From NCBI GenBank assembly GCA_024364735.1, contig JAGFNQ010005648.1:1-64000 (forward strand): a DNA stretch of 64,000 bases, read 5' to 3'. Every line of letters starts with the position of its first letter. The stretch's first letter is position 1. This DNA comes from Boesenbergia rotunda (lineage: Eukaryota; Streptophyta; Magnoliopsida; Zingiberales; Zingiberaceae). The position numbers and the translations under genes were made by a program. Positions 1 through 10,714 of this stretch are shown in pieces. The notes below the pieces were generated by a model. That model was given only the letters and a program-made list of their open reading frames with translations. It made no database searches and was not told the DNA's origin.

Positions 1-211
1 CGAAAAAGTAGGCTTCTTGGTCGCCGTCCTTCAAAAGATTCCACGGTTCGGTGCCGTAGACGTCGGCTTCGACGACCGCCGTGGACGGCAAACGATTTCC
101 AGCTACTTTATTGGCCAGATAGTCGAGAATGAGCTCTTCATCCGTGGGGAGGAAGCGGTAGCCGATCGGGACTCGCGTTGTCGCCGTTCCGCCGCCTCGC
201 GTCGTCGCCAT
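1..211 (-). CDS. NAC-domain transcription factor, first exon (partial, runs off the left edge)
   Basis: Reading the minus strand from the ATG at 211 gives 70 open codons to the window edge. After a short Thr/Gly-rich lead, residues 14-27 read VPIGYRFLPTDEEL, the hallmark of NAC subdomain A (usual form PGFRFHPTDEEL). This is followed by DYLANKV and, near residue 52, DVYGTEPWNLL and then EAYFF, matching subdomains A to B and the start of C. NAC proteins are plant-specific nuclear transcription factors that bind DNA as dimers through this domain. The DNA-binding part of subdomains C-D, the variable activation region and any membrane anchor lie outside the window, so the subfamily cannot be given. 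The ATG is the natural start because it lies just before subdomain A. No stop or frameshift is seen, so the gene looks intact as far as visible. Confidence 0.9.
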   Translation of the reverse strand, partial: MATTRGGGTATTRVPIGYRFLPTDEELILDYLANKVAGNRLPSTAVVEADVYGTEPWNLLKDGDQEAYFF

Positions 212-499
212 TCTGAATTCCGGTCGTCGCGTCGTCGTCGGGTCGGAGTCAGTAAGGTCAAAAGTGAAGTTTCAGTGTAAATTTACTAATAAATAGGGTC
301 CGGGTTCCGGACCCGGGCCGGACCGTAATGGGGTCAAAAGTCTGTCTGTTACCGGTTGACCCGGTCACACTACCAAACCCTAGCTAGATGTTCTTCCCCG
401 GCTACGATATTGTAATCCCCACCATCTTCCCTCCCTTTCGCTCGCAGAACTCGTGTCCCCAAACCGACAAGGATCCGCAGGAATTCCCCCGTCATTGTC
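212..499 (-). promoter_or_regulatory. Upstream region of the NAC gene
   Basis: This is sequence 5' of the NAC ATG on the minus strand. A weak TATA-like TATTTAT lies at 289-295 (minus), about 80 bases before the ATG. A GC-rich partly palindromic stretch made of CCGG/GGACC runs from 297 to 327. TOR-derived sequence begins about 290 bases upstream of the ATG, so the unique promoter is short. The promoter role is inferred from position only. Confidence 0.35.
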
Positions 500-869
500 A
501 TCCATCCCCTTTCAATCTTTGCAACCTCTCTTTTACGTATACCACCTGAACGTGCTATTGGTTTTATTGCTCTTGGAGAAATGACTGGCGTTTTAGATTG
601 TGAACTCATTCCCTGCATTTGCGCGCTGCTGTATGTATCTTGTGTCTTTGTTGACTTTTTATTCAGTATTTTTCACCAGATATCATGTAAAGCTCGTAGA
701 TTGCTTCTCGGAGGGGGAGACCATCTCTAGAGGCTTTGGCTTGTGTTGGAAGCTTTGCTCAAGCGATTGGCCCTGCTATGGAGTCTCATGGTCGCAGTCT
801 CTTGGATTCAATGTTTTCTTCTGGTCTGTCTGCTAATCTTGTAAAAGATCTTGAACAAATTACTCTCAG
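500..869 (+). pseudogene. TOR: TOR kinase gene fragment, N-terminal HEAT-repeat exons (broken)
   Basis: Two exon-like pieces resemble the N-terminal HEAT repeats of plant TARGET OF RAPAMYCIN, the PI3K-like kinase that couples growth to nutrients. The first (about 500-630) contains RIPPERAIGFIALGEM, then VLDCEL; the second (about 711-869) contains RRGRPSLEALACVGSFAQAI, followed by AMESHGRSLLDSMFSSGLS and LEQIT. Order and spacing match remembered plant TOR (RIPAERASGFIALGEMAGAL, then GRPLLEAVACVG). The second piece ends CTCAG followed by GTTTGG, where plant TOR also has an exon boundary, so this came from genomic DNA rather than a reverse-transcribed mRNA. The link between the pieces (631-710) is frameshifted and the rest of the roughly 2,470-residue protein is missing. 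It is a gene relic, not a working kinase. Confidence 0.75.
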
Positions 870-1796
870 GTTTGGTTGAAAACTTAGAGCTGCTAACCTT
901 TTTCTGTTTGTCAATTTGATAATTTATGACCTAGCTAAATTTGTGCTTGCTCTGTAGATTCTATTGCGATGCATTTGGGGCTCCTAATTATTTTTTTTGG
1001 CTCATAAATTTCTTGTTTTTTTTAATGTTTTGCATCAGAACTATGCTCGGTGTTTGATTCTTAGGGTCCTAGCTTGTTTTGGTGTTGATAATTTCCAATG
1101 CGAAAGGTGAAAACTTTGGCATGTTAAGTTATAAAGCAGACGATATTATGATTGTATCTTTTCTTGGTCTTCGATGCCTGGAGGATTCGATTTTGAAACT
1201 GTCGACTTTTTCTGAGTCAATTAATGTTATCAATTGTTACGTTGATGAATAATTAGTTCGAATTTGTTTTGCTTGTTGATTCTGAAAAATATGTACTTTG
1301 CCCATATAACTCTATGGCATGTTAGATTTTTTGAAGAGGCATTGCTTCTTAATTTCATATTTATGGATGTGCAGATGGCGACAAAGGCGTTAACAAAAGA
1401 GGCAATTGCTATGACTGGGAAGAAGATGAACATGAGATTAGGTTTGTCAGGAATTTTCCGTTGCATCTGAAATTATTCTATTAGAATAACTTCATCCTAA
1501 TACGACTTCACATATTTATTGTAGATGATATTATTAAAATGTCGAAGAAAAATGCTGCTAAATGGAAAAGACCTCCGATTCTTGCCAGCAAAGTTTTTTT
1601 TTTCTTTTCAAATTATTAAACAGTTGCTGACAAAATTCTTTGACTTTATATTAAAAACCAAGGCTTTCAGAATAGGAATCCTTCCCATGATAACGCCGTG
1701 CTACAGAGAGCTTCATGGATTCTAGATCATCAATTACACAGGTAATAACTAATATACTGTGTTTTTCTAGTGGATATTTATACTGTACATTTATTA
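870..1796. other. Non-coding stretch with unidentified exon-like scraps
   Basis: AT-rich sequence without a supported gene. Short open pieces at about 1375-1470 (an acidic run DWEEDEHEIRF) and 1537-1595 (MSKKNAAKWKRPPILASK) have exon-like composition and follow AG dinucleotides. I do not recognise them; they do not match TOR as I remember it. Confidence 0.4.
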
Positions 1797-3013
1797 GTGG
1801 GCGTTTGGTTTGGGGTAATAAGGACTAGGGAATGAGAATCGATGGTAATCATTTCCATTGACACTGTTTGGTAAGTGTCAATGGGAATGAAAATAAGGAA
1901 ATCATTCCTCCATTTTCATTCCCTACTCCCTCCTCATCAATCAAACTTCTCAATCATTCCTTCATTTTCATATATCCAAAACACTCTTTTTTTTATTTTT
2001 TATTTTTTATTTTATCATTTCTTTTTGTATTCTCTCATTTTACTTTCTCTCTCTACATTTTAAAATGTCTCTCTACATATTTATTCTTTTCTCTCTCTAT
2101 CTTTTTCATCTCATTTTCTCTCTGTATATTTTCAATGTCACTTTCTCTCTCTACCTCTCTTATTATAGTTTATCTATCTTTTTTTTTTTTACTTTTTCTC
2201 TATATTTTCTATATCACTTTCTCTCTCTATATTTTCAATACCACTTTCTCTCTCTACCTTTCTCATCTCATTTCTCTCTATATATTTTGAATACACTTTC
2301 TCTCTCTACCTTTCTTATCTCATTTTCTATATCACTTTCTCTCTCTACCTCTCTTATTATAATTTATCTATCTTTATTTTTCACCTTTTCTCTATATTTT
2401 CTATATCACTTTCTCTCTCTCTATTTTCTATATCACTTTCTTTCTCTACCTTTCTCATCTCATTTTCTTTATATATTTTGAATACACTCTCTCTCTGCCT
2501 CTCTTATCATAATTTATTTATCATTATTTTTCTTTTTTTTTTCTGTATATTTCATATATTACTTTCTTTCTCTACATTTTCTATATCACTTTATCTGTCT
2601 ACCCTCTCTCATCTCATTTTCTCTGTATATTTTCAATATCAAGTTCTCTCTCTACCTCTCTTATCATATTTTATCTATCCTTATTTGTCACTTTTTCTCT
2701 ATATTTTCTTTATCACTTTCTCTCTCTATATTTTCTATATCATTTTCTCTCTCTACCTCTCTTATCTCATTTTCTCTCTATATATTTTTAATATCACTTT
2801 CTCTCTTTACTTCTCTTATCATAATTTATTTATCTTTATTTTTCACTTTTCTCGATATCTTCTATCACTCTCTCTCTCTCTATATTAATGACAATAATTT
2901 TCATTTCAGGATTTGAACCAAACACTATCAATGCAATCACGATTCCCATTACTATTGATCCCTCAATGAATCCCATTACCATTCCAATTAACAAATTTGA
3001 ACCAAGCGCCCCC
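1797..3013. mobile_element. PIF/Harbinger-type non-autonomous element, 1.2 kb
   Basis: The left end GTGGGCGTTTGGTTTGGGGT and the right end (reverse complement GGGGGCGCTTGGTTCAAATT) form an inverted repeat typical of plant Tourist/Harbinger elements. A TTA target duplication flanks it (1794-1796 and 3014-3016). The ends carry AATGGGAATG / CATTCCCATT-type inverted sequences. There is no transposase; the interior is almost wholly a pyrimidine-rich tandem repeat. Two 0.2 kb relatives with the same GGGGCGCTTGG terminus lie at 32917-33137 and 59993-60204. Confidence 0.75.
1985..2885 (+). repeat. Degenerate pyrimidine-rich tandem repeat inside the Harbinger-type element
   Basis: About 900 bases of imperfect units built from CTTTCTCTCTCTAC, TATATTTTC and TCTCATTTTC, roughly 25-35 bases each. 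The long low-complexity reading frames here (Phe/Leu/Ser/Tyr-rich) are by-products of composition, not proteins. Confidence 0.75.
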
Positions 3014-3016
3014 TTA

Positions 3017-3866
3017 ATTTGTTGTTGACCATAAATGTTCGGGGTGTGCTTGCAAAGAGAAGGTCAAATTTTAATGGGAATAAATTCCCAGTAATCACTG
3101 AAGTGGCTAGGAAGGCTGCTGCCATATCTGTCCAGAACACGATGATAAATCAGAATGGCAGAAGGATCTTAGTCTTTTTCACCTTTTCTATCTTTTATCT
3201 TACATTATTGTTTCTGTTATAGCCCAGATTATAAAGCTTTTATTGTGTCTGAATTTCTTTCAGGTAAATGTGGTTCTTATTTAAAACACACAGACTTCAT
3301 ATTTGTGCTATCATATTGTTGTAGCTATCCACTGTTGTTTTCTGGACCCGCAGCTGTTAAGCACTTTGAACTGCACCTTCAATACTGTATTACCAAAATC
3401 TGCTCTGGTCGCACTTTTGTGGTGTTGTAGGATTACCATGTTCCACCCAATGTTGGTTTTTGACCACTTGGATATCTCAAAGTCATCTACATTTTGGGTT
3501 AGGATGGATAAACATGGCTTATAAAGGATTACTGTGCATGAAGAGTATTCTTTATTATTGGATTATGAGAAGATTGCTTCTATCTATCGAACAATTGAAA
3601 AAAAAATGAAATACATGATACATTTCTTGGTTAGATTTGGGTTGAAGGTATTATGTTTGACATCTAGTTTAACACGGGAGCACATGTTTATTTACCCAAA
3701 TTCCTGGAGTTTTCTTCGAAATGGGTGAAGCTTTCCATTGCACCTTCCTAACAAAGATTTTTAGATCAGTTCCATCGTAGAACAATAATTTGCCCTTCAG
3801 ATGTATTCAGTTTCATGATATGACACTGTTTAATCTCTCCAACACAAATGTCTGCTAGGTTTTGTT
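3017..3866 (+). other. Non-coding stretch with an unidentified short ORF piece
   Basis: At 3061-3180 an open piece reads FNGNKFPVITEVARKAAA and then QNTMINQNGRRILVF, which looks like decayed protein-coding sequence. I cannot assign a family. The remainder is AT-rich with no supported gene. Confidence 0.35.
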
Positions 3867-4661
3867 TTGGCATGGAGAGGGAACCTGCTATGGAATCTAT
3901 TGTTTCGGGGTGTGGATGAGGATGCTAATGTTGAAAGAAGATTACAAAGAGTGGTTTATGAGAGGCATCCTCCCTATTGTGTAAAGTGTCTTCATTTGGG
4001 CCACGATGTGGAGGATTGCTATGCCGATGGTCATAATCCAAAGCAAAGTGGGAGGGCTGTGAGTTCTGGACATAGTGCTGGTGTTTCAAAGGAGAAAACT
4101 ACACAGTTGGGTCCTATCACTGCTGGTGAAGATTTGAGGTTGGTTTTAGATTGCAAACGTGCTGCTGAGAAAGGGAACAAGAAGGCTAAAGAGATCAGAA
4201 TCTGAGAAGCAAATTTTGGTTAAAAAAAAAAGGGTGGACAGGTGGCGGTTTCCAAGAAGGCTGGTGCTGATGGTAACAGTTTGCAGCTTTTGGCTGATTT
4301 GGAAGAGGAAGATAATGATGACTTGGATGAGTTTGTTGAGAGGTTAGTGAATGTGAGCTGTCCTGGTAATGTTGGAAGCAAGGAAGTTGGTAATGTGCAG
4401 ATCGCTTCTGAATTTTTGAAGTCAAAACTTTTGGAGGCTGAGGTGCATGCAGTAACTGGAGGGGACAATCTGAATTCTTTGGCTGCTCCAGTTGCTAAGG
4501 TGGTGGTTAATCAAGAGTCAGAGGAAATCATGCCTTTGGTTGAGAAAATCAGAAGGGCAAGGATGGGAATGCAGCTGTTCTGGGGTTTGCTGGGATTTCA
4601 ACTTTTTAGATTGGTAGGCCTGTTGATACTTCCGGAAGGAATCGACGCGGACGATGAATAA
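3867..4661 (+). pseudogene. Zinc-knuckle ORF of LINE ORF1 / DUF4283 type, decayed
   Basis: The first frame (3867-4205) carries a CCHC zinc knuckle, CVKCLHLGHDVEDC (C-x2-C-x4-H-x4-C), preceded by a basic stretch ending RVVYERHPPY. This arrangement is usual in ORF1 of plant LINEs and in DUF4283-type gag-like proteins, which bind nucleic acid. A frameshift near 4205-4242 separates it from an acidic second part (4242-4661) with the run LEEEDNDDLDEFVERL. No endonuclease or reverse transcriptase follows, and the ORF ends where TOR-derived sequence begins. A LINE relic is the simplest reading; a host DUF4283 pseudogene is the alternative. Confidence 0.6.
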
Positions 4662-4773
4662 CTGGAGTCTAGCAATAAGAGATATCATTCATCCATTATG
4701 CAGACCATTCAAGAGATTTGAAGCAATAACTGATAAATTCATATTCTCTTACAGAAAGGGAATAAGCACCAAC

Positions 4774-5613
4774 CTTGTCGATTGGGGCAATATATGGAAG
4801 TACCAATCGTTCACAACTACTAATCAAGCAACCTAACTGCCTCGCACTATCTTCTTTGCCTTTGTTATCCATGCTACCATAGACACAAGAGAAGTTAATA
4901 TTTGTTTAGCAAAATATGACAGATATAATCAGCTTGTGGTACCTTTGTTCAAGATATGTCAGTTGGATTAAACGGCGACACAATGCTGGTACAGCATAGG
5001 TAGGATTCTTTTCAGACATTCTATCAGCTAATAAAATTACCAACTCAAGAATATCAAAATCTTGATAAATCCAAAGAAAAACATTTTCAAGCAGTTAAAT
5101 TTGAAAGGGGTCATGGGCAAATAGAGACTTTCACAAGCAGAAATCAAAGTTGCTAAGAACCATGTTTAGAGGTATAGTTCTCTTAAATGTTAAAAGTTCA
5201 TAGCTGTGAACACCAAAAATAAATCGGTATTGGAACATTAGACTTTACTACTCCAGCTATAGTAATTAAGATCAAGCATCAAAAAGCATTCAAAGGTGCA
5301 GACATCCCCGAAGGTCACAAGTGTCATGCCCCCAGTGAGGCTCATGTCCGATACAAAATCGGACAACATCTTCCCTATGTGACAGACAATATGAAATCTT
5401 ATCATTTCAAGTATACATCAAATGACATCATTTCAAGCTGGTCTAAAAGACCTAAGGAAATACTACCTTATCATTTAAAGCAACAAAAATAAAACTCAAG
5501 TTATCTGCCTGGCACAAGTATACATCAAATGAAACATCTTCATGCAGTTGTGAAAAAACTGTCTTCCACAAGCTAACATCTGCAACTGCTACAGTAAGAA
5601 CTTCTTCCATTAT
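4774..5613 (-). pseudogene. TOR: TOR kinase gene fragment, central HEAT-repeat exons (broken)
   Basis: Two exon-like blocks on the minus strand resemble a later part of plant TOR. The upstream block (5613-5468) contains VLTVAVADVSLWKTVFSQL and then YLCQADNLSFIFVALNDK, and ends AAG before GTAG; TOR has LLRTAVADADVTVRKSIFVA and YLAQADSLTAIFASLND. The second block (4873-4774) reads NKGKEDSARQLGCLISSCER and then LVLPYIAPIDK, against NKCREESAKLLGCLVRNCER and LILPYVAPVQK. It ends AAG before GTTGGT. The exon expected between them is not found. With the plus-strand piece at 500-869 it shows that TOR-derived DNA was duplicated here and then rearranged in opposite orientations. Confidence 0.72.
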
Positions 5614-6306
5614 CTGCACCCAAACACAATGTAGCTAAAAATGAGTTCAAGTAGACGCCAAAGAGAAGGGGCAAAAACATTTCATTTAAAAAGAAACAAT
5701 TTTATTTAAAAAAATATATATAATTGTAATGAGCTTGGTCGGCCGTGGTAACATAATAATATTCATCACTAATTGCACAAGCCAGTGTTGCATTCTCACT
5801 CTAATAAAAAAGGAACTATATAGTTGAAATTTTCTCAAAGCTAATCATCAACAACCATGAAATCTGAGCTCTTCTTCCCCATTATTTGGATTATAAGTAG
5901 ATATTCAAACAATCATGAATTATCTTTGTGATGATTTTTCACCTTGGCGATCACATTTCATAAGATAAATAACATTTGATACTTTCAGGAAAAAACAGAA
6001 TATTAACTTGTGACAACTCCAACAATTTTAATTTCAAATGACACAAGAATATTAAGATGAATGCATAGGACGGTTAGGAGTCAAATTAATGTACAAACAC
6101 GAGTAACTACTAGTAGCTTGAATGGTGGTCGAGATAATATCAGCATGTTCAAATAATTGATCAATTTCAAAGTTGGAAAAGTTGAATCAAGTAGAGTTAC
6201 AAGATACAATAATGACTTCCATACCACTATCATATGGTCTTAAATAAAAGCTTATGGCAAGATAAGGAGTTGACACCAAATAGGTAGGGCATATGAGTTT
6301 GTTTGT
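5614..6306. other. No gene seen
   Basis: AT-rich, non-coding by eye, possibly degraded intron or intergenic DNA linked to the TOR relic. No motif that I can support. Confidence 0.4.
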
Positions 6307-6384
6307 TGCAAGGTAAAACTGTGTACAATTGATTCTTTCCCGACCGCGCATTGGTAGAAACTTCGTACACCGGACTGCCCTTTT
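6307..6384 (+). mobile_element. Au-type SINE, 3' part
   Basis: The sequence TGCAAGGTAAAACTGTGTAC, then CCGCGCATTGGTAGAAACTT and CACCGGACTGCCCTTT, follows the well-known 3' half of the plant Au SINE (TGCAGGGTAAGGCTGCGTAC ... CCGCGCATAGCGGGAGCTT ... CACCGGGCTGCCCTTT) with scattered substitutions. The tRNA-derived 5' half with the RNA polymerase III boxes is missing or too eroded to see. Non-coding relic. Confidence 0.7.
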
Positions 6385-7115
6385 ATATGAGGTTTGTTCA
6401 TTGCACTGGGCTTTAAATGACAAAGCAATCCAAGGATGTCAACTAGTTTTTAACCTTCTTCAAATAAAGAATATCATTAATCAGATGCAACAATAAAGTT
6501 TCCATTTAATTTTGTCTAATTAGAATTCAAAACATTTTCTTAAGACTTAATAAGTTCAGTAGCAAATCATTGTACATCTGAGCATTTTGGCTAAACTTAA
6601 CACAGAAGTTTTTTCCTCATCCTTATAAAACTTCACTTGCTATGAATATACTCTTCTAGTTCATCCAACGTTACAACTTACAAGAGGATATGCACCCTTA
6701 AAATGACTTCTAGTACTATTCATGATTGCACTCATAATCCACCTAAAAAATTCACTTTCTATTGTCAAATTGAGACAAGTTTAAAAATAAATATGACATT
6801 ATGTGTATGTTACATATTAGTAATTGGATATACAACAATAACAATAACAACAACAACCAAGTCTTATCCCATTAAGTAGGGTCAACTATTAATAATTGGA
6901 TAAAATGATATATAATAGCACATATATTATAATTGATTTCATATATCTTTCTCATTTTCAACTTTATTTGTCAATTTTGATTTCACCAATCCTTCTTATA
7001 TGATACGACTGATATTTAGATTCTTTGACATTCCGATCCCAATCTTGATACCAATTTTGGCAACTATGATTCGGGCATCTAGCTATTGATGCTAAGACTA
7101 AAACCCCAAAGATAA
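6385..7115. other. No gene seen; AAC-rich repeat tail
   Basis: AT-rich non-coding DNA. At 6835-6890 the run of AAC units followed by CCAAGTCTTATCCCATTAAG matches a motif common in short interspersed elements of plants. Nothing else is supported. Confidence 0.4.
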
Positions 7116-7774
7116 TGATCCCGGCCTTGCCTACGGGTAGGTTCGTCGGCCGGGCCCGCCAGCCAGCCTGGCGCCAAGAAGATCTAGTAGACAGGTCAGC
7201 AAAGGTATCCCCAAGCCCGGGAGCCCCGGGTGGCGTTTAGCTAGCCATAAATGGGGTCGGTCGGGCCGACCGCCAGCCCCTCCTAACCCAGTCGGACGTG
7301 TGACTGCCCACGCTCCCTGGCCATCCTCCGACCTAGACCTAAGTCGTGCACTATAGACGGACGCGTGGCAACCCACGCTCCAATAGCATCACAAGGACTG
7401 GATATCTAATGCCATCAGACAGACATCACTCAACAAACCCCCGACTTAGGGCGTACCCTGCGCCTTCACTCTACCAGTCGGACACGTGGCTGCCCACGCT
7501 CACTGGCCATTACCTGACCCGGTCCTTGGCATTCGGACCCGTCGGTCGGCTCTCGAGGTACGGGCTATCTCGCCCCTACACCCCCCTATCTCATTATATC
7601 CAGGGTACGACCCTGCTAACGGGGTTCTGTGCGCCTTACTCATCTCTGACACTTCTCGCGGTCAGTCCGCCAATCCAGTACCTTCGTACTGCTCGAGCAC
7701 CCCACGCCACGCCGCGCTACTCCTAAGTGCTCCCTACGAGCTGACAGTTATCATACCCTTGTTTCGTCACACCC
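7116..7774 (+). mobile_element. Tat-type gypsy LTR, 5' part (interrupted)
   Basis: Starts TGATCCCGGCCTTGCCTACG, the same terminus as the LTRs at 36527, 41293 and 47795, and runs in parallel with them for about 650 bases. It breaks off at 7774 where a copia-type LTR begins and resumes at 14866. The last 30 bases before the break (7740-7769) are repeated at 14866-14895. Confidence 0.85.
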
Positions 7775-8933
7775 TGTTGGGTTCTCCCGGCACAAAATCA
7801 TAAAAATGCAGCGGAAACAAGAACCCTCGAGCGATCCATGCGAAAGAAAAACTCGTACAAAGTTAATCTACATCTACTTCTAAAGAAGATATACCTTTGG
7901 AGCGTGCCCTTTGCTTATCCCGCTCGTCCAAGGTGCGCCGGATCTCTTGCACGTTCAAGTGTCCGTGCCTCTATTCGTATCCACACGGACATAATCTCTC
8001 AACTTCGGGAGAGCTACCTTAGTTGTGCTAGCAACTTGAGGTAGCTCGTAGAACACCAAGAACCCTACAATAGGGTTTCGGCCAAAAGAGGAAGATTAGG
8101 AAAGGAAGAAGAAAGGGAAGGAGTGGAAGAAGAAGACCTCATCCAAAGTCACAAGGTCCTCTTTTATACTCATCACATGAATATGAAGAGGTTTGTGTCT
8201 CTTTGGCTTCCCAATAAAGAGCACATCTTTTCATGTGGCTCTTTATCCTTTCCCATGCAAGAAAAAAATCTTTTCTTTTTTTTCCCTTCATTAAACACTT
8301 TAATGAATCTCCCTTTAATCCCGACCGGGCCTCTCGGGCTTCCGATCGGTCTCCCGACCAAGTCTGCCGAGTGCCGAGCTCCCGACCCAGTCTATCGAGC
8401 TCCGACTCAGTCTGCCGAGTGTCGACCCAGTCTGCCGAGTTCCGACCCAGTCTGCCAAGCACCGACCCAGTCTGCCGAGTGGATCTCCACTTCCCAAGTT
8501 CCCAACTCGGGCTCAGACTTCCCGAGTTCCCAACTCGGGCTCGGACTCCCGAGTTCCCAACTCGGGCTCGGACTCAGATTTCCCGAAGCATCATGTCCAT
8601 AGTGTGTCACCCAATAGACTCTCGCGACGTTGGCAATGCGCCTAAACTATTTAGACACATAAGCAATGAGCGGCATCTAGCAATGCATCACTGCTACCCA
8701 AGTAACAAGAAGAGTCGAGATCCGACTAAATCTCCGTGACTATGATAATGTATGACCTTGTCCTTCTATCCTTGATATCTAGATTGACCAATGAGGCATA
8801 GACTGTGTCATCCTCAATCAATCTTGTGTTTCTTGATCCCCGAGTAGACTCACTCAAACAAATGTGCTCAATATCTCATATTGACTCATTTGAGCATGGT
8901 CATGCGTTTTAGTAGTCCTACTCGATCAAGGGG
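7775..8933 (-). mobile_element. Copia-type solo LTR, 3' part (minus orientation)
   Basis: The plus-strand start TGTTGGGTTCTCCCGG is the inverted 3' end of an LTR (minus end ...CCCAACA). With 14245-14865 it forms one LTR of about 1.78 kb with TG...CA ends, split by a CACTA element. No PBS, gag or pol is attached, so it is a solo LTR. It carries GC-rich tandem repeats. Confidence 0.65.
8360..8585 (+). repeat. Two short tandem repeats inside the copia-type LTR
   Basis: From about 8360 to 8485, units of about 19-20 bases built on CCGACCCAGTCTGCCGAGT occur about six times. From about 8488 to 8585 a 26-27 base unit built on CCCGAGTTCCCAACTCGGGC occurs about three times and contains the small palindrome CCGAGTT...AACTCGG. 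Overlapping reading frames on both strands here are composition effects. Confidence 0.8.
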
Positions 8934-8947
8934 CACTACTAGAAAAA

Positions 8948-9420
8948 ATGCATTCAACAACAGTGAATCACTGTTGTCGTATGCCAAATACCACTGTTGT
9001 TAAAGGCCATGTTGTTAAAGGGGGGGTCTACGACAACAGTGAATCACTGTTGTCGTTTGGTCTACGACAACAGTTTGACAACATTTTTTCACTGTTGTCG
9101 TATATCACATTCGACAACATTTTGACAACAGTTTTTCACTGTTGTCTTTTATTATATTCGATAACAGTTTTATAACCGTTGTCGTATATCAATAACAACA
9201 ATTTATCACTGTTGTCGTTTAGGGTTTTCACTGTTGTCGTTTAGATGAGTTTTAACAACGGTGTTTAACTGTTGTCGTATACCGAATTCACCGTTATCTT
9301 CTATTATATTCGATAACAGTTTTACCTATATAGCACTGTTGTCGTTTATCTACAACAACAGTTTAGCTTTAAAAAAACCTGTTGTGCGTTTGTACTGTTC
9401 CACAACAGTTTCATACTAAT
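8948..9420. repeat. CACTA left subterminal repeat array
   Basis: More than a dozen copies of ACTGTTGTCG / CGACAACAGT in both orientations, some paired closely enough to form small hairpins. They are candidate transposase-binding sites. Confidence 0.8.
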
Positions 9421-10714
9421 TTGACAACAAAGATATTTCCATTATATTTTCAATTAAAAGGCAATAATTTAACCTCGAAACAAAAACTATATATATCAAA
9501 CATCATCAACATATTTACAATAAAGATCCACCACAACCTTTCTACAGACGAAACCACAAAAGTATCTTCTATCCAAAAACCTTTCTACAGACGAAACCAC
9601 TAAAGTATCTTCTGACCCAAATTACAAGAGTTCAAATTATTTATAATTCTAACCCAACTAAACTTACAATGAAGTTCAAATCACAAAAATTATAGCTTGG
9701 AAGGTCAGATTAATGGTCTTCGAACATGATCACGAACAAGTCCCTGCAGCTGGAAAAAAGAGAACAAACACTCTAATTAGTTATTCTATTAAATGCATAT
9801 GTCCAATAAAAAATGATCCATGAAGATATGTATCAACAAATAACAAAAATAACAAACTAACAAACAAACAAACAAAAAAGATATGCATGTATCAGCACTT
9901 GCAATTATAAGGAAACTGCTAGCTTGGCTTATCTAGACATTTACAGCCTTGCAACCACTTTTCAAGGAAAATACTCAGACGACCATATTAAATATCTGAC
10001 ACATGTTCTTGATTGATTGTTTGTGATTCAGAATCATATTCTGAATCACAAACTGTGTCTGTTTAGGCAAATAAAAAAATATATTGAAGAATTGCATCCA
10101 ATTAGGGATGTTAGGCAGAACTGCTGAAGCTCCAAAATATATTGAAAAAAAATGTATTGAAGGAATTTCTATTGGATGAATGTGTTTATATTTATGTTAA
10201 TTTCATACGATCATACAATTAGTCATGCCAAATTCAGTCTGTCTACTACTATTTCGAGTAATATGATATTTGAGTTGAATCGTATCTAGTAGTAAATGCA
10301 GCTTGTTGAAAAGTTTAATTCCTAGTGATGAGTTCAGTGATCTGTAGTGGTGATTAGTTTATCCTCCTTAAATGAGAACACTTGAAAGGCTAGGCTGCAA
10401 ATTCAAGTAGAGATGCAAGAAAGCAACTAAATATCAAGTTTCTGCAGGTTTTAGACCACAACATTAAAAGGAATTTGGCCAAACTAGTACGACTCTATTG
10501 TTCAACGAATCTACTTGAACATTTAAGTAACTTTCATGTCCACTAAACTAATTGTTCTCCAACGTATAAAAAATAATCTCAGGTTACAACATCTCTAAAA
10601 AAAATATTGTTGATGTATATTGTTTAATTCAGGGGAATATCACCCGAAAGCTTAGTAACTAACATTTACCAGGAAAAGTTTAAACCTTAGTAACTAACAT
10701 TTACATACCTATTA
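9420..10714. other. CACTA interior, no gene seen
   Basis: AT-rich filler. A short minus-strand open piece at about 9710-9755 reads LQGLVRDHVRRPLI before a stop and could be an untranslated or final exon scrap of the element. Nothing is firmly identified. Confidence 0.35.

Noticed and set aside
370..618. Minus-strand ORF of 82 codons next to the NAC gene
   Set aside because: It is the antisense of the plus-strand TOR-derived exon, which explains the sequence better.
1868..2888. Several long Phe/Leu/Ser/Tyr-rich ORFs that look like membrane proteins
   Set aside because: They arise from a pyrimidine-rich tandem repeat open in several frames; no real protein features.
7346..7803. Plus-strand ORFs of 105-126 codons
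   Set aside because: They lie wholly inside an LTR, overlap each other, and similar frames appear in the other LTR copies.
8123..8739. Overlapping ORFs with PSLPSSDPVC-type repeats on both strands
   Set aside because: Products of a short tandem repeat in the copia-type LTR.
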